From contig CANBFE010000010.1 in assembly GCA_947367855.1 (NCBI GenBank), positions 51,017-115,016 on the forward strand: a stretch of DNA of 64,000 nt, given 5' to 3'. Shown in pieces: positions 16,433 through 24,712 of this stretch (position 1 is its first letter; the number at the start of each line of letters is the position of its first letter). The position numbers and the translations under genes were made by a program. The stretch comes from an uncultured Lachnospiraceae bacterium (GTDB lineage Bacteria > Bacillota > Clostridia > Lachnospirales > Lachnospiraceae). The notes below the pieces were generated by a model, which was given only the letters and a program-made list of their open reading frames with translations, did not search any database and was not told the origin of the DNA.

Positions 16433-17124
16433 CCTCTACCTCTCAAAAGCAGCAGGGCCTGATAGGCAGCCTGTTGCTCCGCAGCTTTTTTGGTCCTTCC
16501 CTGACCTGTTCCCAGAAGCCTGTCCTCCATATACACGGCAACGCTGAACAGCTTGTCGTGCTCCGGACCGCTTTCTTTCAGAAGGTCATAATGAAAGTCC
16601 TTTTTCAGTCTTCCCTGAATCAGTTCCTGCAGGGTGCTCTTGCTGTCATAAAAAAGCTGCTTGTCTTCCAGGTCGGACAGGACATAGCGGTTGATAAACG
16701 CCCTGGCAGGCTCCATCCCGCCGTCCAGATAAATGGCCCCGATGACGGCCTCCATCACGTCAGAGACAATGCTGTCCCGCCTTCTTCCCCCGGTGCCTTC
16801 CTCTCCCTTTCCAAGCAGGATAAATCTGCCCAAATCCAGGTCTCCCGCACAGAAGGCAAGTGCCGGTTCGCAGACCATTGAAGCACGTTTTTTCGTCAAT
16901 TCTCCTTCGGACATGGAATCGTATTCCTGAAAAAGAAATTCACTGGCCACCAGCTCCAGTACCGCATCTCCCAGAAATTCCAGGCGCTCATAATTTTTCG
17001 TTCTTCTTATTTTCTGTTCATTGGTGTAGGAGCTGTGGGTTACGGCCTGTTTCAGCAGCGCGCGGTTTTTAAAACTGTAACCGATTTTCTCCTCCAACAC
17101 CTCCATTATGTCATAATTGGACAT
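16423..17124 (-). CDS. rnc: Ribonuclease III
   Basis: Double-strand-specific endoribonuclease for rRNA and mRNA processing. From the ATG at 17124 the product has 233 residues. The RNase III domain carries the signature ERLEFLGDAVLELV and acidic active-site residues later (DVMEAVIGAIYLDGG). A C-terminal double-stranded-RNA-binding domain starts near residue 155 (DSKSTLQELIQGR). In-frame starts exist upstream at 17136 and 17193. The first adds four residues and remains possible; the second would run through the hairpin at 17163-17186 and add residues without family similarity. It overlaps smc by 10 bases. Confidence 0.95.
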   Translation of the reverse strand: MSNYDIMEVLEEKIGYSFKNRALLKQAVTHSSYTNEQKIRRTKNYERLEFLGDAVLELVASEFLFQEYDSMSEGELTKKRASMVCEPALAFCAGDLDLGRFILLGKGEEGTGGRRRDSIVSDVMEAVIGAIYLDGGMEPARAFINRYVLSDLEDKQLFYDSKSTLQELIQGRLKKDFHYDLLKESGPEHDKLFSVAVYMEDRLLGTGQGRTKKAAEQQAAYQALLLLRGRGCI

Positions 17125-17162
17125 TCTTCTTACCATCCGGCTTCTGTGTATTAAATATAAAC

Positions 17163-17186
17163 GAGCAGTCCCGCAACAGACTGCTC
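17163..17186 (-). terminator. Hairpin between acpP and rnc, possible attenuator
   Basis: A perfect 8-base inverted repeat, GAGCAGTC and GACTGCTC, around an 8-base loop. Downstream on the minus strand is GTTTATATTT, a poor T-run. It may tune read-through from the strongly expressed acpP into rnc-smc-ftsY, or act as an RNase III or stability site. Confidence 0.45.
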
Positions 17187-17258
17187 TTATCAAAATTCAT
17201 GTGGCCGAGCATGCTCACCCCAGGCAGATTTTCGCTCCGCCTGTATGACGTCCGCTCA

Positions 17259-17486
17259 CTAAACGGCAGCCCTGATCAATTCCACAGCTTCTTCCACCGT
17301 ACTGATCTTTTCCGCTTTCTCCGCAGGGATCTCAATGTCAAACTCCTCTTCGATTCCCAGAATGATCTGGAACACATCAAGGGAGTCTGCCCCAAGATCG
17401 TCCACGAATGTCGTATCCATGGTAATCTCATCCGGATCCACATTCAGTACATCTGCAATCACTTTCTTTAACTTTTCAAACTCCAT
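17259..17486 (-). CDS. acpP: Acyl carrier protein
   Basis: Acyl carrier protein of fatty-acid synthesis. The 75 residues form the usual small acidic helical protein with the phosphopantetheine attachment serine at 35 in GADSLD. It lies 18 bases downstream of plsX, which uses acyl-ACP as substrate, and upstream of rnc. The plsX-acpP-rnc-smc-ftsY order is common in Firmicutes. It is likely transcribed from the promoter at 18554-18582. Confidence 0.98.
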   Translation of the reverse strand: MEFEKLKKVIADVLNVDPDEITMDTTFVDDLGADSLDVFQIILGIEEEFDIEIPAEKAEKISTVEEAVELIRAAV

Positions 17487-17504
17487 TTCATTTTCCGCCT
17501 TTCT

Positions 17505-18515
17505 TTAATTCTCAAGAACCACACGTTCCTTGATTTTTTGATTTATCTTCTGCTCCTTGAATGCTGTGCATTGGAGAATAGAATTTTTGATCTCGCCTGC
17601 CTTGCTGCTGCCATGGGTCTTCACCACCAGACCATTCAGGCCAAGCAGCGGTGCGCCTCCGTATTCTTCCGTGCTGAAGCCCTTCAGGGTCTGCTTCAGG
17701 GCAGGCTTCACCAACAGGGCTCCGATCTTGCTCTTCAGGGTACTCATCATTCCCCCCTTGATCTTCTCCAACAGGGCTCCGCTGACACCTTCATACATTT
17801 TCAGAACCACATTTCCCACAAAAGCCTCACAGACAAGAACATCCGCCTCTCCGTAAGGAATGTCCCGGGCTTCCACATTTCCCACAAAATTGATTTCCGG
17901 ACAGTTCTGAAGCAGGGGATAAGTCTCCCTGGTAAGCGCATTTCCCTTTTCTTCTTCCACACCGATATTCACCAGACCTACCCTGGGATTCTTAATACCG
18001 ATAACGCTTTCCATATAAACGCTGCCCATCTTGGCAAACTGCAGAAGCTGGGAAGGTCTGGCGTCCACATTTGCGCCACAGTCCAACAGAAGGCTGACAC
18101 CCTTGATATTCGGAATCACGGGAGCAAGAGGGGGGCGCTCCACACCTTTGATACGTCCCACGATAACCTGACCGCCAACCAGTACCGCTCCGGTGCTTCC
18201 GGCTGATACAAGGGCATCGCATTCCCCGTTCTTCACCATATACATTGCCTTGACAATGGAAGAATCCTTCTTTTTACGGATAGCCATCACGGGAGGCTCT
18301 CCCGTCTCGATAACCTCCTCCGCATGAACCACTTCCACCTGCTCCGCGTTATAAGTATATTTTCCCAGTTCTTCCTTTATCACATTCTCCCGTCCCACCA
18401 GGAAAACTTTTATTTTCGTTTCTGCGTTAACGGCATCCACCGCGCCTTTTACCACCTCGCCGGGAGCGTTGTCGCCTCCCATGGCGTCCACTGCCACATT
18501 TACTGTCTCTGCCAT
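17505..18515 (-). CDS. plsX: Phosphate acyltransferase PlsX
   Basis: PlsX converts acyl-ACP and phosphate to acyl-phosphate, the acyl donor for the first step of glycerophospholipid synthesis in Gram-positives. The 336-residue product begins with VNVAVDAMGGDNAPGEVVKG and continues with SAGSTGAVLVGG and LLDCGANVDARP, typical family blocks. It has its own promoter 39 bases upstream. I looked there for a FapR-type operator and did not see one. AcpP follows by 18 bases. The frame is intact. Confidence 0.97.
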   Translation of the reverse strand: MAETVNVAVDAMGGDNAPGEVVKGAVDAVNAETKIKVFLVGRENVIKEELGKYTYNAEQVEVVHAEEVIETGEPPVMAIRKKKDSSIVKAMYMVKNGECDALVSAGSTGAVLVGGQVIVGRIKGVERPPLAPVIPNIKGVSLLLDCGANVDARPSQLLQFAKMGSVYMESVIGIKNPRVGLVNIGVEEEKGNALTRETYPLLQNCPEINFVGNVEARDIPYGEADVLVCEAFVGNVVLKMYEGVSGALLEKIKGGMMSTLKSKIGALLVKPALKQTLKGFSTEEYGGAPLLGLNGLVVKTHGSSKAGEIKNSILQCTAFKEQKINQKIKERVVLEN

Positions 18516-18553
18516 CCCAGTTCCTTTCTGTCATCCGTACTGTTCCCACTTCA

Positions 18554-18582
18554 ACTATAATGGAATCTCGGATAAAAATCAA
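18554..18582 (-). promoter_or_regulatory. Promoter of plsX-acpP-rnc-smc-ftsY
   Basis: On the minus strand TTGATT (18577-18582), a 17-base spacer and TATAGT (18554-18559). It lies directly downstream of the rpmF terminator, which makes it the obvious start of this operon. Confidence 0.75.
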
Positions 18583-18595
18583 GTTTTTTTTGCAC

Positions 18596-18621
18596 AAAAA
18601 GGGGCGTTCCCTGGAACGCCC
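18596..18621 (-). terminator. Rho-independent terminator after rpmF
   Basis: On the minus strand GGGCGTTCC pairs perfectly with GGAACGCCC around a 2-3 base loop, followed by TTTTT. It ends the yceD-rpmF transcript about 70 bases after the rpmF stop. Confidence 0.88.
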
Positions 18622-18688
18622 GACTAATTGCTGACATTACTCCTGTTGAACCATTATAAAATAATGACAGTCCGATCCCTTACAGCGA

Positions 18689-18868
18689 TCAGTCAACAGA
18701 GACAACCTGCTTTTTGTTGTAAGAACCGCAGGCTTTGCATACTCTGTGGGGCACCATTAATGCGCCACATTTGCTGCACTTTACCAGGGTGGGAGCGCTC
18801 ATTTTCCAGTTTGCTCTCCTCTTATCCCTTCTGCTTTTGGAAGATTTATTCTTAGGACAAATTGACAT
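18689..18868 (-). CDS. rpmF: 50S ribosomal protein L32
   Basis: Ribosomal protein L32, 59 residues, read by hand on the minus strand from ATG at 18868 to TGA at 18689. It starts MSICPKNKSSKSRRDKRR and has the zinc-ribbon cysteines CSKC and CKAC (C-X2-C pairs). It begins two bases after the stop of the DUF177 gene, the usual yceD-rpmF pair. The ribosome-binding site is GGAGGTGTAAC. The strong hairpin terminator at 18596-18621 follows. Confidence 0.97.
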   Translation of the reverse strand: MSICPKNKSSKSRRDKRRANWKMSAPTLVKCSKCGALMVPHRVCKACGSYNKKQVVSVD

Positions 18869-18870
18869 CG

Positions 18871-19389
18871 TTACACCTCCTTATTCTTGTTGAAGATATC
18901 TTGTATCACTGCCATGCGGGGATCCGGAACAAATCTGTCGCATCCGCATTCCCCCTCATTCAGATCCCGGCCGCACACGGGGCATATACCCCTGCAGTCT
19001 TCCCTGCACAGGATCTTAGCCGGCCAGTTCTCCAAAATTTCGTTGTGCACGAAAGTCTCTACATCAAGCTGACCTTCCTCTGTCAGCTCCAGTTCGTCCG
19101 CATTTCCATCCTCTGATCCAAAAGCAACGGCTATCCGGTCAAAATGCAGATCCAACACCGTGGGTACGTCTCTCAGGCACCTGTCGCAGCCTGTCTGAAA
19201 GGTCAGCGCCACTCCACCCTGAATCCTCAGCTTACCCGTTCCCAGGTTTGTAAACACAAAGGATACGGGGGAACTTTTGCTGATGGGAAAACATCCCATC
19301 CTGCTCTCAAAGCAGGTCATCTCCAACGGCAGCTCTTCTGTCCGCCGCTTCCCTTCAGATGTCAATACATCAGATAAATATACCAACAT
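18871..19389 (-). CDS. yceD: YceD/DUF177 family protein
   Basis: DUF177 protein of the YceD family, encoded next to rpmF in most bacteria and implicated elsewhere in 23S rRNA accumulation. It has 172 residues from ATG 19389, chosen because AGGAGCTGTC stands right before it; an in-frame codon 24 bases upstream has no such site. Cysteines occur as CDRC near 92 and as CREDCRGICPVCGRDL near the C-terminus, followed by CGC, so it may bind zinc. It is transcribed from a consensus promoter at 19449-19477. Confidence 0.93.
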   Translation of the reverse strand: MLVYLSDVLTSEGKRRTEELPLEMTCFESRMGCFPISKSSPVSFVFTNLGTGKLRIQGGVALTFQTGCDRCLRDVPTVLDLHFDRIAVAFGSEDGNADELELTEEGQLDVETFVHNEILENWPAKILCREDCRGICPVCGRDLNEGECGCDRFVPDPRMAVIQDIFNKNKEV

Positions 19390-19448
19390 GACAGCTCCTA
19401 TGCAATATGCCATTTATGACGGAAATCTTTCGCTTCACATACTGCTTT

Positions 19449-19477
19449 ATTATAATCTTGTGTACATGATTTGTCAA
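19449..19477 (-). promoter_or_regulatory. Consensus promoter of yceD-rpmF
   Basis: On the minus strand TTGACA (19472-19477), exactly 17 bases, then TATAAT (19449-19454): a full-consensus sigma-A promoter, consistent with strong ribosomal-protein expression. The start would lie about 50 bases before the yceD ATG. Confidence 0.92.
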
Positions 19478-19507
19478 CACAAAATTCATGTTTTTTCCAG
19501 GCTTTTC

Positions 19508-20119
19508 TTACAGATCCTCAGGTTTTATCTTTCTGTCTTTAAAATAATACTCCCGGTCATGTTCGTTCACCTCGCGCAGTACATGGCAGGGATTTCCCAC
19601 AGCCACCACATTGGAGGGGATATCCTTTGTGACCACGCTGCCTGCTCCTATGACAACATTGTCCCCTATGGTGATTCCCGGTACGATTACAGCGCCGGCT
19701 CCGATCCAGCAGTTTTTTCCGATATGCACCGGGGCATTGTACTGATAAGCCTTCTCCCGCAGCTCCGGCAGAATGGGATGTCCTGCCGTGGCTACCACCA
19801 CATTGGGTCCGAACATGGTATAGTCTCCCACATAGATATGGGTGTCGTCCACCAGTGTCAGATTGAAATTTGCATATACTTTTTTGCCGAAATGTACATG
19901 ATGGCCTCCGAAATTGGTGTGCAGGGGCGGTTCAATATAACAGCCTTCCCCGATCTCTGCAAACATGACCTTCAGCATGTCCTGCCGCTTCTGCTGCTCT
20001 GTGGGACGTGTCATGTTAAAATCATACAACCGGTCCAGATACCGGAACTGATCCTTTAAGATTTCTTCGTCATGAGGCAGATACATTTCCCCTGCATGCA
20101 TTTTCTCTTTGATATCCAT
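19508..20119 (-). CDS. Maltose/galactoside O-acetyltransferase family protein
   Basis: Left-handed beta-helix acetyltransferase of the Maa/LacA group, which acetylates sugars from acetyl-CoA. The 203 residues start with the helical maltose-acetyltransferase domain (KEKMHAGEMYLPHDEEIL) and continue with hexapeptide repeats. The catalytic His lies in ATAGHP, near residue 113. The family C-terminus contains IPSNVVAVGNPCHVLREV. Substrate identity cannot be assigned; detoxification of excess sugar is the usual proposal for this group. It is flanked on the same strand by the hydrogenase gene 56 bases upstream, with no obvious functional link. Confidence 0.92.
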   Translation of the reverse strand: MDIKEKMHAGEMYLPHDEEILKDQFRYLDRLYDFNMTRPTEQQKRQDMLKVMFAEIGEGCYIEPPLHTNFGGHHVHFGKKVYANFNLTLVDDTHIYVGDYTMFGPNVVVATAGHPILPELREKAYQYNAPVHIGKNCWIGAGAVIVPGITIGDNVVIGAGSVVTKDIPSNVVAVGNPCHVLREVNEHDREYYFKDRKIKPEDL

Positions 20120-20175
20120 AGTTTCCTCCTAATATAAAGCCGCTGTGCAAAAGCCTCCGGCATTTTCCAGCTGAC

Positions 20176-21672
20176 TCAGTTCTCCCCGGGTACGTTTTCT
20201 TTTGCCTGGGCTTTGAATTTGGCCACTTCCTTGGCTGCCTGTGCTATGGCAATATTGGTTCCCGCGCCTGCCACGCAGCCTCCGGGACAGGCCATTCCCT
20301 CAATGAGGCAGCCGTTCTTTCTCCCTGCCTTGGCCAGAAGAAGCATTTTCTTACATTCCGTAAGGCCTTCTGCGTGTTCGATCTTCACTTCCGTCTCAGG
20401 GTAGTAGGTTTTAATGCATTCCTCAATGGCGCCTGCCACACCCCCTGCCACGCCGTATCCTCGGCCTGCACCTGTGGCATCCTGCATCTCATCCATGGCC
20501 TTGATCTCCTCCAGCAGGATTCCCCTGGCCTCGAACATTCCGGTCAGTTCTTCAAAGGTAATGACAAAGTCTACGTCTGAACGGATGGTCCTGCGGCTCG
20601 CCTCCAGTTTCTTGGACGCGCAGGGACCAATGAAGACCACGGAAGCCTCGGGATGCTCCTGTTTGATGATCCTGGCAGTAGCCACCATGGGGGTCAGCTC
20701 ATTGCTGATCTTATCTATGGTCTCCGGAAACAGATGCTTGGCCATCACTGACCAGGAGGGACAGCAGGACGTCAGGGCAAAGGCCTGTTTCCCTGTAGCC
20801 ACTTCCTTTACATAGTGCTCTGCCTCCGCCATACAGCCAAGGTCCGCTCCGATGGCCGTCTCATACACATCCGCAAATCCCAGCTCCTTCAGCGCCGTCT
20901 TGAACATTTCCGGCGTAACTTTGGGTCCGAACTGCCCCGCAAAGGCAGGCGCTACCTGGGCGATGATGGTCTTTCCGGACTGCATGGCGCGGATCAGCTG
21001 AAAGATCTGGGACTTGTCCGCAATGGCTCCAAAGGGACAGCTGACCATACACATGCCGCAGGATACACACATATCATTGTCTATATAGGCCCTGCCGTAC
21101 CTGTCCGATTTGATGGCATTCACGCCGCAGGCCGCCTTGCAGGGACGCTCCTTGTGACAGATGGCATCATAGGGACATACATCCTTGCACTTTCCGCACT
21201 TGATGCACTTCTCCTGGTCGATAACGGACTTTCCGTTGACCATGGATATGGCCCCTCTGGGGCAGACGCTCTGACAGGGATGGGCCACACAGCCCATACA
21301 GGAGCTGGTCGCTTCATAATGATCCTCCGGACAGGCGTTACAGGCTGAAGGGATTACCTGCATCAGGGGCGGCTCATAATATTTCTCGTTGATATTGCTC
21401 CCTTCCAGTCCCTGGGTCAGATGCCCGGGCCGCTCCCTGTTCTCCGGACGCAGACTCATCCCCATAGCCAGACGGATTCTCTCACGGATAATGGCCCGGT
21501 CACGGTAAACGCTCTCTCTGTACATGGACTCTTCATAATCCACGATCTGATAGGGAAGCGCCTCCATATCGTCTTTCAGATTGGTTGAGTTGTAAGCCAG
21601 ATTGGCAACTTCCTTAAAAACTCTTCTCCTGCGCTGCCGGACAGGGGTATCGATTCCTCTCATGCCGCTCAT
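20176..21672 (-). CDS. Monomeric [FeFe] hydrogenase, group B-like
   Basis: Cytosolic [FeFe] hydrogenase of 498 residues. After a basic N-terminal region come cysteine-rich ferredoxin modules: CNACPEDHYEATSSCMGC, CxxCGKCKDVCP, CKAAC, and CVSCGMCMVSCP. The H-cluster domain carries L1 TSCCPSW, L2 GPCASKKLE and L3 EGMACPGGCVAGAG. The last has alanine where group A enzymes commonly have a glycine. This architecture without NADH-binding subunits fits the monomeric group B type, whose role (H2 production from ferredoxin or sensing) is less defined. HydE, HydF and HydG maturases are not in the window. The promoter overlaps a palindrome (21726-21742). Confidence 0.9.
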   Translation of the reverse strand: MSGMRGIDTPVRQRRRRVFKEVANLAYNSTNLKDDMEALPYQIVDYEESMYRESVYRDRAIIRERIRLAMGMSLRPENRERPGHLTQGLEGSNINEKYYEPPLMQVIPSACNACPEDHYEATSSCMGCVAHPCQSVCPRGAISMVNGKSVIDQEKCIKCGKCKDVCPYDAICHKERPCKAACGVNAIKSDRYGRAYIDNDMCVSCGMCMVSCPFGAIADKSQIFQLIRAMQSGKTIIAQVAPAFAGQFGPKVTPEMFKTALKELGFADVYETAIGADLGCMAEAEHYVKEVATGKQAFALTSCCPSWSVMAKHLFPETIDKISNELTPMVATARIIKQEHPEASVVFIGPCASKKLEASRRTIRSDVDFVITFEELTGMFEARGILLEEIKAMDEMQDATGAGRGYGVAGGVAGAIEECIKTYYPETEVKIEHAEGLTECKKMLLLAKAGRKNGCLIEGMACPGGCVAGAGTNIAIAQAAKEVAKFKAQAKENVPGEN

Positions 21673-21713
21673 GCTGTTTTGACTCTCCTATTTTAACATA
21701 TTAAACTGATACC

Positions 21714-21742
21714 ATTAAAACATATTTGCGGAATTCGCGCAA
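21714..21742 (-). promoter_or_regulatory. Candidate hydrogenase promoter overlapped by a palindrome
   Basis: On the minus strand TTGCGC (21737-21742), a 17-base spacer and TTTAAT (21714-21719). The palindrome TTGCG-N7-CGCAA (21726-21742) covers the -35 box and part of the spacer, where an operator would block transcription. Confidence 0.45.
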
Positions 21743-21771
21743 GCCCCAAAACCACAATAAAATCTGTCCCC

Positions 21772-23430
21772 TCAGAAGCCGGGCGCAAATTCCCCGGCGA
21801 TTTTTTCCGCCACCCGGATGCCGTCCATTGCGGCGGACATGATTCCCCCGGCATAACCTGCTCCTTCCCCGCAGGGATACAGTCCCTTCACCACGGACTG
21901 CAGACTGTCATCACGCAGAATCCGCACAGGAGAGGAAGTGCGGCTTTCCACACCGGACAGGCAGGCATCCGGACTGTCGAATCCATGAATCTGCCTGCCA
22001 AAGGCTTCCATTCCCTCCACAATGGCCGCATTACATTCCGCCGGAAGAATCCGGCTCACATCTGCCCATCTGTATGCGCCCCTGCACCCTGGCGCAAAGC
22101 CATCCCCTTCCCCGGCTCCCGGGGATAAGGCAGCTCTTTCTTCCGGACCGTTCTGCCTGGAAAACGGGAAAGTCTTCCTTACAAGACGCCTGAAATCCCC
22201 GTATCTCTGCACCGGGATTTCTCCCCCGCCGATTTCAAAGGCCCTCTTCTCCAGACGTCTCTGGAAGTCAATGCCTGCCAGGGGACCCTCTCCGCCAAAG
22301 TCCTCAGGCGTCACAGTCACGATAATGGCGCTGTTTGCATTGCTTCCCTCCCGTCCGCTGTAGCTCATTCCGTTTACTGCCGTACAGCCCGGTTCCGAGG
22401 AAGCGTTTACCACATACCCGCCGGGACACATACAGAAGGAATAAACCCCCCTGCCGCTGCCTGCTTTTGCAGCCAGTTTATAGGGAGCAGCCCCAAGTTC
22501 CCCCGGTTCCGCGGTTCCGTACTGGCTTTCGTTGATCAGGGACTGGGGATGTTCCACCCTGAGCCCAACGGCAAACGCTTTGGCCTCCATGGGAATCCGC
22601 ATGCTGTGCAGCATGGAAAAGGTATCCCTGGCGCTGTGGCCAATGGCAAGAACCAGTTGTCCGCAGGCAATTTTCTCCTCTCCGTTGACCATTACCCCGC
22701 TTATATGTCCCTGCGTGATCTCAAGCTCCGTGACCCTGCTGCCAAAGCGGACCCTGCCCCCCAGGCGGATGATCTCCTCCCTCATGGCCTTTACCACGCC
22801 GCAGAGCACATCGGTTCCCATATGTGGCTTTGCATCATAACAAATTCTCTCGGAGGCGCCGAATTTCACAAAGGTCTCCAACACGGCCCGGCTTCTGCCC
22901 TCTCTGTCCCTGACCAGGGTATTCAGCTTTCCGTCGGAAAAAGTGCCTGCCCCGCCTTCCCCGAACTGAACATTGGACTCCGGATCCAGCCTGCCGGTCT
23001 CCCAGAATGCTTCCACATCCCCCTGCCGTTCCTCCACAGGCTTTCCCCGCTCCAACAGCAGGGGCCTGTACCCGTGTAGAGCCAGAAAATAGCCGCAGAA
23101 CAGACCCGCAGGACCGGTTCCCACAATGACAATGGGACCCTCCTGCCTTTTTTGTCCCGGTTCCGGAAAGACATAGGCCTTCTGCTCTGCCCTGCATACC
23201 AGATTTTCTTTTCCCCGGAACCTGCCAAGGACCTTCCCTTCCTCCCTTACCGCAGCCTCCAGGGAATAACTGTAGTATACTTCCGGTTTCTTTCTTGCAT
23301 CTATGGACTGTCTCACGATTTTCAGGGCAGTGATATCCTGCTTCGGAATCCGCAGCACATCGGCAGCAGCCTTTTGCAGATCGGAATCCGAATGTCCCGG
23401 TTTTATCTTTACCTGATTGATTCTCAGCAT
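21772..23430 (-). CDS. FAD-dependent dehydrogenase (COG2509 type)
   Basis: Flavoprotein of 552 residues of the uncharacterised NAD(P)/FAD-dependent oxidoreductase group often labelled COG2509. An N-terminal domain of about 90 residues precedes the FAD-binding dinucleotide motif IVIVGTGPAGLFCGYF (about 103-118). The following stretch contains SNVQFGEGGAGTFSDGKLN, and the C-terminus has LYPCGEGAGYAGGIMSAAMDG. Substrate and partner are unknown. It starts two bases downstream of the YhiN-type gene's stop, so the two flavoprotein genes are probably co-translated. The same pair beside sporulation-type genes suggests a housekeeping redox role, but this is inference. Confidence 0.9.
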   Translation of the reverse strand: MLRINQVKIKPGHSDSDLQKAAADVLRIPKQDITALKIVRQSIDARKKPEVYYSYSLEAAVREEGKVLGRFRGKENLVCRAEQKAYVFPEPGQKRQEGPIVIVGTGPAGLFCGYFLALHGYRPLLLERGKPVEERQGDVEAFWETGRLDPESNVQFGEGGAGTFSDGKLNTLVRDREGRSRAVLETFVKFGASERICYDAKPHMGTDVLCGVVKAMREEIIRLGGRVRFGSRVTELEITQGHISGVMVNGEEKIACGQLVLAIGHSARDTFSMLHSMRIPMEAKAFAVGLRVEHPQSLINESQYGTAEPGELGAAPYKLAAKAGSGRGVYSFCMCPGGYVVNASSEPGCTAVNGMSYSGREGSNANSAIIVTVTPEDFGGEGPLAGIDFQRRLEKRAFEIGGGEIPVQRYGDFRRLVRKTFPFSRQNGPEERAALSPGAGEGDGFAPGCRGAYRWADVSRILPAECNAAIVEGMEAFGRQIHGFDSPDACLSGVESRTSSPVRILRDDSLQSVVKGLYPCGEGAGYAGGIMSAAMDGIRVAEKIAGEFAPGF

Positions 23431-23432
23431 GG

Positions 23433-24686
23433 TTATCTATCCTTTCCGGCTCCGGCAGAACGGCTTACGCCTCCGGAGGCCGCCATCCCCGCAATATGAC
23501 CGCTGCACCATGCCCACTGCAGATTATAGCCTCCGCACTTACCATCCACATCCAGAATCTCCCCTGCAAAATAAATGCCGGGAACCTTTTTCGACTCCAG
23601 GTCCTGTGTAACTTCCTCCAGGGACACTCCTCCTGCGCAGACCTGGGCATGCTCATAGGAATTGCTGCCTGTAACAGAAACCTGCCACTGCCTGCAGAGG
23701 TGGTAAACCCGGTCCAGTTTTTCCGGGTCAGCGGTCTGCGCGTCCTCAGAGGCCCTGAGCCCTGCCAGCCGCAGAAACAGAAGCATCAGTTTTTTGTGAA
23801 GCATTCCGGCAAAAAATTCCTCCACGGTGCGGCCTTTTCCCAGTTTCTTCCGCTCCCGGATAAGCTCTTCGAATTTTTCAGCGGAACAGTCCGGAAAAAA
23901 GTCCACACGGACCTCCGGGATTCCCCTGTCCCGCAATATGTAGTTCGCCCTCCGGCTGAGCTGAAAAACCGGAATGCCGGAAATCCCGTAATCCGTCAGC
24001 AGCAGCTCCCCCCGCTCTCCGGCGATCTGTTTTCCACGGTTCCACAGGGTCACCATGGCCTCTGCCCTCACACCTGCCACGGACTTGAAATAATCCTCCC
24101 CGCATCTGAGCTGGACCAGGCCGGGCACCACGGGAACCAGCCTATGTCCCAGACTCTCGGCAATCCGGTATCCGGACCCGTCGGAACCGCTCTTTGGCGC
24201 CGCTCTTCCTCCGCAGGCCACTATGACCCGGTCAAAATCCCGGTATGCTCCGTCCCAGGACACCCGTATCCAAGACTTACCGGAGTCCACATGCCGGACC
24301 CTGCATTCCGGGATCACCTCCACCCCAAGCCTGCGCACTTCATAGCGCAGTACATCCAGTACGGAAGCTGCCTGTTCCGACAGGGGATAGAGATAACCGT
24401 TTCTGCTTTTTACCGTCAGTCCCATCTCCCGGAAAAATGCCACTGTACTCCGGGTGTCAAACCTTTTCAGGCAGGCATCCAGAACGGCCGGGGATTCGGT
24501 GTAATAGTTCTCCGGCCCCAGGTTTTCATTGCCAAGATTACACTTTCCGTTTCCCGTGGACAGGATCTTCCTGCCCAGTCTGTCATTTCCCTCCAGTATC
24601 GTAACCATGGCGCCCTGTCCGGCCGCCGTGACCGCAGCAGCCATTCCGGCCGCCCCGCCTCCAACGATACCTACAGAATATCCCAT
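23433..24686 (-). CDS. HI0933/YhiN family FAD-binding protein
   Basis: Flavoprotein of 417 residues of the HI0933/YhiN family (also annotated as aminoacetone oxidase family). The FAD motif GIVGGGAAGMAAAV is at residues 5-18, followed by the signature GRKILSTGNGKCNLGN. The C-terminus has the family's VPGIYFAGEILDVDGKCGGYNLQ region. I placed the start at ATG 24686, behind AAGGAG; ten in-frame codons upstream lack support. It lies 26 bases after the BofC-like gene and two bases before the next flavoprotein gene. The physiological reaction is not established. Confidence 0.91.
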   Translation of the reverse strand: MGYSVGIVGGGAAGMAAAVTAAGQGAMVTILEGNDRLGRKILSTGNGKCNLGNENLGPENYYTESPAVLDACLKRFDTRSTVAFFREMGLTVKSRNGYLYPLSEQAASVLDVLRYEVRRLGVEVIPECRVRHVDSGKSWIRVSWDGAYRDFDRVIVACGGRAAPKSGSDGSGYRIAESLGHRLVPVVPGLVQLRCGEDYFKSVAGVRAEAMVTLWNRGKQIAGERGELLLTDYGISGIPVFQLSRRANYILRDRGIPEVRVDFFPDCSAEKFEELIRERKKLGKGRTVEEFFAGMLHKKLMLLFLRLAGLRASEDAQTADPEKLDRVYHLCRQWQVSVTGSNSYEHAQVCAGGVSLEEVTQDLESKKVPGIYFAGEILDVDGKCGGYNLQWAWCSGHIAGMAASGGVSRSAGAGKDR

Positions 24687-24712
24687 CTTCCGTCTCCTTC
24701 CCCTTCGTGCCG

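Noticed and set aside
18516..18595. FapR operator before plsX
   Set aside because: No copy of the expected palindrome was found around the promoter at 18554-18582.
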